Positions 8,064 through 14,244 of a stretch of 64,000 nucleotides of DNA are shown here, piece after piece (the first letter of the stretch is position 1; every line of letters begins with the position of its first letter). A model generated the notes under the pieces. The model saw only the letters and a list, made by a program, of their open reading frames with translations, had not been told where the DNA came from and did no database searches. The stretch comes from Akkermansia muciniphila. Lineage in GTDB: Bacteria; Verrucomicrobiota; Verrucomicrobiia; Verrucomicrobiales; Akkermansiaceae. Made by a program: the position numbers and the translations under genes. Location of the stretch: the NCBI RefSeq assembly GCF_002884975.1, contig NZ_PJKB01000001.1:682001-746000 (forward strand). Reading direction: 5' to 3'.

Positions 8064-9512
8064 ATGAAAAAACTCCTTCTCTGTCTGTTGTTCCTCCTGA
8101 TGCCCGTTGTATCGGAAGCAGCGGAGTCCCTGCCGCCCACCCTGAAACCGGAAGCCCAGCACCGGGACCACGCCTACACCTGGGAAAAGCGCCATGAAGC
8201 CGTCAAGGAACGCCACCGGAACATCAAGCCCGAATACGTCTTCATCGGAGACTCCATTACCCACCACTGGGCCGGAGAACCGGCCGATGGCTTCGGGCAA
8301 TATGGGAAGGACTCCTGGTTCAGGCTGTTCGGCCCCCATGCCGTCACCAACATGGGATTCGGGTTCGACTACGTGGACAATGCCTACTACCGCATCCAGC
8401 AGGGAGAACTGGACGGAATCTCTCCGCGGGTCATCATCCTGATGATCGGAACGAACAACCTCGGCCACAGGAAGGACACCCCCGGAGCATGCGCCGCCAA
8501 CACCAGGGCCCTGATCTCCCTTATCCGCCGGAAATGCCCTTCTTCCAAAATCCTCCTGCTGGGCATTCTGCCGAGGAAAGAAAAAGACCTGATTGACGCC
8601 ATCAGGGAAACAAACAAGCAGCTCTCCCGCCTGGCCGACAAACGGCATGTCTTCTTCTCCAATCCCGGACTGGTGCTTCAGGAAGGCAACTCCGGCGCCC
8701 TTCGCAAGGCCTGCACCATGGACGGCATCCACCTGTCATCCACAGGCTACTCCATCCTTGCCGATGAACTAGCCGATCTGCTGCACCGGATGGACCCGCA
8801 GTACAAGGGAGGAAAAGTGCCCCGCCCCGCCAAAATCGACGGGATGGACCCCGGCCAGGTGCACCTGGTCGCCATTGGAGACTCCATCACGGACAACTAC
8901 CGTAAAGACAACCTCCCCTGCCAGGACTTTCTGCCCATATGGAAAAAATACTATGCTCCCTACAACGCCTTCAATGCAGGCTTCAACGGCAATACGACGG
9001 ATGACGTCCTTGCAAGAATCGGAGGAAAGGGAATCCTGGACCATGTCTCCCCCAAAGTGGTCCAGATCATGATAGGCACCAATGACACGGGACGCGGCAA
9101 TACGGAAGAAGAAACCTTCAACGGCATCTGCCGCGTGGTGGACAAAGTCCATTCCAAACTCCCCCATGCCTCCATTCTCCTGGTCGGAATCCTTCCCAGC
9201 GACATCTACAACTGGCACGTGGCCGCAGCGGCATACCCGGATAAAAAATTTAAAATGGATATGGCCGTCAATGACAGGCTGGCACGCCTCTATGCCAAAA
9301 ATCCGTTTGTTACATTTCTGGACATCCGGAATGTCTTTCTGGACGCCAAAGGCAAGGTACGGGAGGAATTATTCTGTGACCCGGCAGTTGTCGTCATCAA
9401 CGGGAAAAAAGCCGGCCCCCTGCACCCCAACACGGAAGGGCAGCGCCTCATGGCGGAAGCCATTCAGCCAACCCTGGCGCGGCTGATGAAAAAGCATTCC
9501 AAACAGGAATAA
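8064..9512 (+). CDS. Secreted tandem SGNH/GDSL-type esterase
   Basis: 482 residues with a Sec signal peptide (MKKLLLCLLFLLMPVVSEAA). Two SGNH hydrolase domains follow. Domain 1 (about 50-240) has FIGDSITHHW, the glycine block NMGFGFDYVDN, IGTNN and the catalytic DGIH. Domain 2 (about 265-480) has AIGDSITDNY, NAGFNGNTTDD and IGTND, but the last block reads AGPLHPN, with Gly where the catalytic Asp is expected three residues before His. Relatives deacylate platelet-activating factor or sialic acid and other glycans; removal of acetyl groups from mucin sugars is a reasonable guess only. Confidence 0.85.
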   Translation: MKKLLLCLLFLLMPVVSEAAESLPPTLKPEAQHRDHAYTWEKRHEAVKERHRNIKPEYVFIGDSITHHWAGEPADGFGQYGKDSWFRLFGPHAVTNMGFGFDYVDNAYYRIQQGELDGISPRVIILMIGTNNLGHRKDTPGACAANTRALISLIRRKCPSSKILLLGILPRKEKDLIDAIRETNKQLSRLADKRHVFFSNPGLVLQEGNSGALRKACTMDGIHLSSTGYSILADELADLLHRMDPQYKGGKVPRPAKIDGMDPGQVHLVAIGDSITDNYRKDNLPCQDFLPIWKKYYAPYNAFNAGFNGNTTDDVLARIGGKGILDHVSPKVVQIMIGTNDTGRGNTEEETFNGICRVVDKVHSKLPHASILLVGILPSDIYNWHVAAAAYPDKKFKMDMAVNDRLARLYAKNPFVTFLDIRNVFLDAKGKVREELFCDPAVVVINGKKAGPLHPNTEGQRLMAEAIQPTLARLMKKHSKQE

Positions 9513-9917
9513 AGAGGGGCTTTCCCATTCCCTCATTCTCCCGTTTGGAGTACGGCATGTCGGGCGGATGAAAACTTACTGCCCGGAGCGTTCCGCTATC
9601 CGGGCACATAGAAAAATCCATCCTGGCTGTCCGGAAAAACCTTCATGAAATGAAGGCTTCCTGACAGCCAAAGCATAATAAAAGACTCTCTGGCCCTGTG
9701 AAGGAAAGCCCTTACCCCATCCACGATTTCCGGAGTCCGGGAGTTCCCGTACATTTCTCCAGTTCTTTTCTGCAACTAAAGACCCACTGGAAAAACTCCT
9801 GGACTGAAACGGCTTCTCTCTTGCAGAATCGCCTGAACTCAATATCCGCCTCTATGGCCTTTTGCCTGCTGCACAGGAAAAATCAACGCTGTATGGCCTT
9901 TCACAGTCCAAAAAACC
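9513..9917. other. Gene-free region with two stem-loops
   Basis: No convincing gene. Two structures are visible. At 9581-9605, GCCCGGA and TCCGGGC pair around an 11-nt loop that itself contains GCG/CGC pairing. At 9624-9670, an outer 8-bp stem (TGGCTGTC/GACAGCCA) encloses an inner 7-bp stem (CCTTCAT/ATGAAGG). Neither has a run of T residues, so they are not classic terminators. They could be part of a leader or a small RNA. Confidence 0.5.
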
Positions 9918-10355
9918 ATGAGACTTTGGTCCCTTCATCCTTCCTATCTGGACTCCATCGGCCTGGTTGCCCTGTGGCGTGAAGGCCTGCTCGCCCGGAA
10001 AGTCCTGCTGGGCCAGACGAAAGGCTATACGCACCATCCCCAGCTCATCCGCTTCCGGGAAACGGAAAATCCCATTCAGACCATAGACGCCTACCTGAAA
10101 GCCGTCCATGACGAAGCCGTCCGCAGGGGCTACAACTTTGATTTAAGCAAAATTTCTCCCTGCGAGTGCCAACCGCCTCCCCGTCTCCTCGTTCCGGATA
10201 AACAACTGGAACACGAATTCCACCATCTCCTGACCAAGCTCCAAAAAAGGTCTCCCCGGCAGTATTCCCTATTATATCAGACTACATCTATCCTTCCCCA
10301 TCCCCTTTTTCAGGTAATTCAGGGTGATGTAAGTCCCTGGGAAAAGTACACTTAA
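9918..10355 (+). CDS. Pyrimidine dimer DNA glycosylase family protein
   Basis: 145 residues. The N-terminus MRLWSLHPSYLDSIGLVALW matches the Pyr_excise family, relatives of T4 endonuclease V, in which the N-terminal residue region acts in cleaving the glycosyl bond at cyclobutane pyrimidine dimers. The segment GYTHHPQLIRFRE, with its histidines and arginines, and the helix PIQTIDAYLKAVHDEAVRRGY agree with that fold. It lies at the edge of an AT-richer stretch between two noncoding regions. Repair of UV damage is an unexpected task in a gut organism, so the physiological substrate is open. Confidence 0.82.
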   Translation: MRLWSLHPSYLDSIGLVALWREGLLARKVLLGQTKGYTHHPQLIRFRETENPIQTIDAYLKAVHDEAVRRGYNFDLSKISPCECQPPPRLLVPDKQLEHEFHHLLTKLQKRSPRQYSLLYQTTSILPHPLFQVIQGDVSPWEKYT

Positions 10356-10416
10356 CCCCAACATCACAATTAAAATATATCTTGATAAAATGGTTGGCCC
10401 AGCAAGCAAATGATGA

Positions 10417-10733
10417 ATGCATCATTGCCCATGTCGCCCCACCCTAGCGGCATTTTGGCATCCGTCTTACTGCAACGTCATCATGTACGAGAGAACTGTT
10501 TCTGCCTCTAAAAGCGATGGAATCGTTTATTTCCATGACGTTATTCTTGCGATGCATCCATCTTTTGAAAAGTTCGCCGTTATTTTAAAAAAAAGGAGAA
10601 TGCCGTTCGAAAGGGTAAACTTGGACGAGCCCTGAACAAAGATAAAGTCGTGGTGTCGACAGACAACACGGCAGAATCCGAAAAGCCAACTAATAAAAGA
10701 GTAGGAACAACATTACCGGAATCTGTAGGCTGA
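10417..10733 (+). pseudogene. Probable frameshifted small ORF (A8 tract)
   Basis: A 72-codon frame from ATG 10417 reads FHDVILAMHPSFEKFAVILKK and then loses its protein-like character after an A8 run at 10587-10594. From that run onward the next frame reads smoothly for about 47 codons (ENAVRKGKLGRALNKDK, then VVVSTDNTAESEK) to TGA at 10731-10733. Joining the frames at the A8 run gives a coherent protein of about 100 residues with a hydrophilic, Thr/Ser/Glu-rich tail. I do not recognise it. It may be a decayed gene, a slippage-expressed gene or a sequencing error in the homopolymer. It ends 57 bp before the HExxH gene. Confidence 0.4.
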
Positions 10734-10790
10734 GCGTTCCCATGGCAGAATCAACCGCCTCCCATTCCTGGTCAACACTAACCAATTATC

Positions 10791-11297
10791 ATGAGCAATC
10801 TGGATACATTTAAAACATACCTCACTAATAATCAAAATGATGAAGCTATCAACTTTCTGAACAATACCTATTTTCAAGGGGACAAAACCTACCAACTCAA
10901 AGTGGAAGATTTTGAAGGAGACCACGTGCATGCCAAAACGGGAGGAACGAAAAGCTCTCCCTGCATCAAGTTCAAACCTGCATATTTGCGTCGTATACTG
11001 ACAAGCCCTACTAACGAGGAGGAAGTTTTTGCCAAGTGCATTTCCACCCTGCGTCATGAAAGGATGCATGTAACACAATTAATCAAAGGGGAATTCAGAA
11101 CAAAGACCCCGGATGAACGGGAATTCATGGCTTATTCGGAAGAATTGCTTCCAGATTCCGCTCTGCCTGCGTTATCTAATGCTATGTGGAAAGCGGCTTG
11201 GAAAAAAGCAGACGCTCATTATGGCAAGCTAACAATTCCTTCGCAGGCATACCAAGACCGAAAGGCACTGATTGACCAGCTCCACGCCAATAAGTAA
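10791..11297 (+). CDS. Small putative zinc metallopeptidase (HExxH protein)
   Basis: 168 residues, no signal peptide or membrane segment. A zincin-type motif HERMH lies at residues 89-93, preceded by a hydrophobic/basic helix (EVFAKCISTLR) and followed 17 residues later by EFMA (E111), a spacing that fits a gluzincin-like third ligand. I recognise no family beyond this. Codon use and base composition are more AT-rich than the surroundings, and the gene sits between a frameshifted ORF and an inverted repeat next to tRNA-Ala, which suggests acquired DNA. It could be a peptidase, a toxin domain or a domesticated phage-type protein; catalysis is inferred from the motif only. Confidence 0.6.
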   Translation: MSNLDTFKTYLTNNQNDEAINFLNNTYFQGDKTYQLKVEDFEGDHVHAKTGGTKSSPCIKFKPAYLRRILTSPTNEEEVFAKCISTLRHERMHVTQLIKGEFRTKTPDEREFMAYSEELLPDSALPALSNAMWKAAWKKADAHYGKLTIPSQAYQDRKALIDQLHANK

Positions 11298-11364
11298 AGG
11301 ACAACAAAACAGAATCAACGTTTCAAACCTGTTTTTTATTTCCTTAATATCATACATTCATACA

Positions 11365-11429
11365 AGAAGTGGAACAAGATTGTCTCCTCAAACAACAAAT
11401 GTTGAAATGAGATCTTTTGTTCCACTTCT
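11365..11429. repeat. 13-bp inverted repeat next to tRNA-Ala
   Basis: AGAAGTGGAACAA at 11365-11377 and its exact reverse complement at 11417-11429 are separated by 39 bp. The surrounding 220 bp are AT-rich and hold no gene. The pair could fold as a long hairpin after the HExxH gene or mark an element end. No flanking duplication was recognised. Confidence 0.6.
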
Positions 11430-11483
11430 CTTCCTTCTACCAAACACTGACCGCCAGACTTTCAATGCGGTTGATAAAACGGA

Positions 11484-11517
11484 AAAGGCCTTAAAGCGTT
11501 TATGCTTTAAGGCCTTT
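11484..11517 (-). terminator. Terminator-like hairpin downstream of tRNA-Ala
   Basis: A perfect 14-bp stem (AAAGGCCTTAAAGC and its complement) with a 6-nt loop. On the minus strand it lies 3 bp after the tRNA and ends in a short T run within the stem foot (CCTTTTCC). The symmetric sequence could act on both strands. Confidence 0.7.
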
Positions 11518-11520
11518 ATT

Positions 11521-11596
11521 TGGTGGAGCATAGCGGGTTCGAACCGCTGACCTCCTCAATGCCATTGAGGCGCTCTACCAACTGAGCTAATACCCC
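11521..11596 (-). tRNA. tRNA-Ala (anticodon GGC)
   Basis: 76-nt cloverleaf on the minus strand with an encoded CCA end at 11521-11523. The acceptor stem pairs GGGGTAT with ATGCTCC (two G.U pairs), the D-arm is AGCTCAGTTGGTAGAGC, the anticodon stem is CCTCA/TGAGG with loop ATGGCAT, giving anticodon GGC, and the T-arm is CAGCGGTTCGAACCCGCTA. It decodes GCC, a frequent alanine codon here. Confidence 0.96.
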
Positions 11597-11814
11597 TTGA
11601 CTTTCGTCTTGGTGCGTCCTGTTGAGGACGGGAAGAAAGTATCATTATTGCCGCAGGCGCGCAAGCTTTTTCTGCAAAAAAAGATGCGGACGGAGGATTT
11701 TTCCGGGAAATCTCCGACGGGGAAGATTCATCCATCCGCGTCCGCCCGGAAATCGGGACAGCCCAAATAAATGTGTTTGAATGGGATGCACGGCTGTTTT
11801 ACCTTTCATGAAAG

Positions 11815-12087
11815 ATGAAACGGCTCCTTTTCCAGCATCGCATGCTTTCCGCTGCCGCCCTGGCGGCTTTTTTCCTGGCAGGTTCCCTTCACGCGCAGGA
11901 ACCACCCGCAACCGCCGGACAGCCAGCTCCCACGGCGGAGAGCGGCATTTCCACACCCCGGCGGGTGGCCGGGCTGGGCGTTCTGGCGTTCCTGATCGGC
12001 TGGATGATCTGGAGAAGCGGTTCCCGCCGCCAGAAGGACGGCAGCCAGGAGCAGGAGAGCCCCCATGACACCGAACCCCGGGAATGA
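11815..12087 (+). CDS. Small secreted or membrane-anchored protein of unknown function
   Basis: 90 residues: an N-terminal hydrophobic segment ending in SLHAQ (likely Sec signal, cleavage after HAQ or HA), a Pro/Ala/Thr-rich linker, one membrane helix around VAGLGVLAFLIGWMIW, then a basic and acidic tail. The architecture (signal, linker, membrane anchor, charged tail) suggests a small envelope protein. I recognise no family. It lies 73 bp upstream of the PA14-domain gene on the same strand and may be transcribed with it. A competing overlapping frame from 11781 lacks the signal peptide and is less likely. Confidence 0.6.
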   Translation: MKRLLFQHRMLSAAALAAFFLAGSLHAQEPPATAGQPAPTAESGISTPRRVAGLGVLAFLIGWMIWRSGSRRQKDGSQEQESPHDTEPRE

Positions 12088-12159
12088 CGCCGTTTTTGAA
12101 AGGTTGCCCCTATCCTGTCCGTAGTCGTTGCAGAGAGTATCCCTCTGCCCCATTCATCC

Positions 12160-12774
12160 ATGAACGTTTTTTTACCCATCCTGAGCCTTCTGTGCGGCGC
12201 CTTGCTGACGGAAGCCGCTTCCGGCCCGTCCGATGCCGGGGAGCCTTCCCCGGGCGTAGCGCAGGAGTTATGGTTCGGTATTCCGGGAAGCTCAGTAAGA
12301 GATTTAACGCACGGGAAGGTTTTTGAGACAGCGGCATCAGCCGTTCACAGGATAAGCAGCCTGGATGTAACTAATCTGGGCGACCAGTACGGAGCCCGTT
12401 ATTCCGCCCTGCTCCGGGTACCCGTCAGCGGCAAGTACCGTCTTTACCTGTCTTCCGACGATTCCGCGGAGCTGTGGCTTGGCAAGGACGCCACCCAGAA
12501 GGATATGGCCTGCATTGCTACGGTGAAAGGGTATTCCGATCCCCATAATTGGAGCAACCAGCCCAACCAGGCTTCCGAGCCTGTTCAGCTGGAAGCTGGC
12601 CGGTTTTATTTTCTGCTGGTGATTCACAAGGAGGACGGTGGGCCGGACCATATGTCTGTCGCCTGGTCGGGGCCCGATATCCCTGCCCCGGTCATCATTC
12701 CGTCCACGGCCCTGTTCGTGCCTCCCGGCATCCTCCCGGAAGACAAGCCCCAGGCTCCTAAAACGGCCGAGTAA
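12160..12774 (+). CDS. Secreted PA14-domain protein
   Basis: 204 residues with a signal peptide (MNVFLPILSLLCGALLTEAA). The mature part is a single PA14-like beta-barrel: LRVPVSGKYRLYLSSDDSAE is the classic strand pair with the SDDSAELWLG calcium/carbohydrate-loop aspartates, followed by SEPVQLEAGRFYFLLVIHKE and GGPDHMSVAWSGPD. PA14 domains bind carbohydrates and are often fused to glycosidases; here the domain stands alone, so a glycan-binding role at the cell surface is inferred. The C-terminal 25 residues are proline-rich. A terminator-like hairpin follows about 120 bp later. Confidence 0.85.
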   Translation: MNVFLPILSLLCGALLTEAASGPSDAGEPSPGVAQELWFGIPGSSVRDLTHGKVFETAASAVHRISSLDVTNLGDQYGARYSALLRVPVSGKYRLYLSSDDSAELWLGKDATQKDMACIATVKGYSDPHNWSNQPNQASEPVQLEAGRFYFLLVIHKEDGGPDHMSVAWSGPDIPAPVIIPSTALFVPPGILPEDKPQAPKTAE

Positions 12775-12897
12775 GGCTCTGTGCCAGTTGCCGCCGGAAC
12801 TTTTTCAGAACATCCTCCATTACCTTTAAAAGAAAGGGTATGGTTCACACGGTGCGGTAACCGGAGAACGGAAGCGTTCCCCCGCGATGATAAAATA

Positions 12898-12926
12898 CCG
12901 GGCCTCCCCACTTCAGGGAAGCCCGG
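12898..12926 (+). terminator. Hairpin after the PA14-domain gene
   Basis: CCGGGCCTCCC pairs imperfectly with GGGAAGCCCGG around a 7-nt loop, followed by CTTTCTC rather than a clean T run. It could end the PA14 transcript or form the expression platform of the putative leader described in the findings. Confidence 0.5.
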
Positions 12927-13004
12927 CTTTCTCGTCGTATATCACGTAGTTAATTGGAGCGGCCTGACACCAAAAATGTCAAAACACCCACTGAAATCAG
13001 TCTA

Positions 13005-13314
13005 GCGGATTTCTAATCCGCGGTCAAGTTCCTAGCTTAAGGGGAAATGATTTGAAGGAAAAACTCCGGGTGTTCCTTGAGCATCCAATCAGGGACGGAA
13101 ACCTCCGGCTTTCGTGCATAATATATAACATCCGAAGCACAGCGAAGTGGAATTCCTTTTCGTAAGTATGATTTCTCAAGGTCTGGGAGGTTCTTGTTTC
13201 CAGCTGGTTATGCTGTGAAGACTCCGAGGAAATTCTGTTAATTCCCAGTTCTGGAAACGGCTTTTTCCTCCATGGGGTCCATGTACACTCTGCGTTGAAC
13301 GGATTAGAAATCCG
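13005..13314. repeat. Inverted pair of a 15-bp self-complementary sequence
   Basis: CGGATTTCTAATCCG at 13006-13020 recurs as its reverse complement CGGATTAGAAATCCG at 13300-13314. Each copy is itself a hairpin (6-bp stem, TCT or AGA loop), and the left copy extends by one base pair. The 279 bp between hold no gene. The left copy equals a tRNA-Arg(UCU) anticodon stem-loop, but no complete tRNA can be folded around it. Confidence 0.6.
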
Positions 13315-14244
13315 TCTTTATTCAGATAAATTAAATTTCTTTTTAAGGGGCTGAAGTTCTTAACCTACTGGGGAAAACCAGTTTTACATAGAGGAAATAT
13401 CGGGAGTACCTGTTCCATGGGAATGGAGAATTCTCCGGCATGGACCGGGAGAGGCAGAACCTCTCCTCACGATTCCATTCATTTTTTTTACCATAATTCA
13501 TTTATTTCATTAATTTTTACGTATCCCTTCCTTTAGTTATTCTCATATTATTCACATTCTATTTACATTACGGTTCCTCTTTGGAGGGTATCCGACCTAC
13601 CCTATTTTTACCCCGCCAAATCATGAATGCAGAGCCCCAGACGGGAATGGAAATGGAATGAGTCCCTCCAAGCCAACATTTAAAAGACGAACAGGAGAAT
13701 AGAAAATCTATTCTTCCCCCGCCCTTCCATTTTTTGTGACAGGCTTCAGGAAAGGATAGCAAACCACCCTGGATCATTCCCATGTCCGGACCAGCCTCAA
13801 TAGTTATACACATTTTATTAACATCTTGTTATCAAATCTTGGGCGATCTTCTCCGATTTTTGCCGTTACCGGCAAAGTTTGACGCAGGGCAGCACCATAG
13901 AAAATACCCGGGGCCGGCTCCGGCCAAAAGAAGACCTTCCCGTAGATTTTCTTCCGGCTGTTGTTGAATATGGGAAATTACCGTTATCGTTACTAAAAAC
14001 ATATCAGGAAGTCTCAGAAACACCGTTCCCGTGCTTTTTTTCAATCACCAGCTATACGGCATCCCGGATATTTTGCGTCCAGTCCTCTCCCTGAATACGG
14101 ATTTTCCATCCATTCTCGCGGGACAGAACGAGAATAAATGGAAGGATTTAAAAACGCATGGCCATGAATGCCTGTTTCCACGGCAAGCGTGACGCCAATT
14201 GTCCTTGTTCCAAACGCGGACGAACGGTAGATTTTCCGCGCCAT

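Larger units (their letters stand above)
12775..14244. other. 1.47 kb gene-free region before metH
   Basis: No ORF here has a protein-like sequence; the few open frames (for example 81 codons at 13568-13813 on the minus strand) look random, though I cannot exclude a repeat-family ORF. The stretch 13480-13560 is strongly AT-rich. Visible structures are a hairpin at 12898-12926, a palindrome pair at 13005-13314 and a GGCCGG/CCGGCC hairpin near 13912-13925. The first 150 bp show a weak, ordered resemblance to a cobalamin riboswitch (see findings). Confidence 0.6.

Noticed and set aside
9541-11596. Genomic island with tRNA-Ala att sites
   Set aside because: I could not find a second copy of the tRNA 3' end at the far side and there is no integrase; AT-richness alone is not enough.
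13001-13045. Complete tRNA-Arg(UCU) gene
   Set aside because: The anticodon arm is perfect, but no acceptor, D or T arm can be formed with the flanking sequence.
13568-13813. 81-codon minus-strand ORF in the gene-free region
   Set aside because: No recognisable domain, no good start context and atypical composition; kept only as a possible repeat-family ORF.
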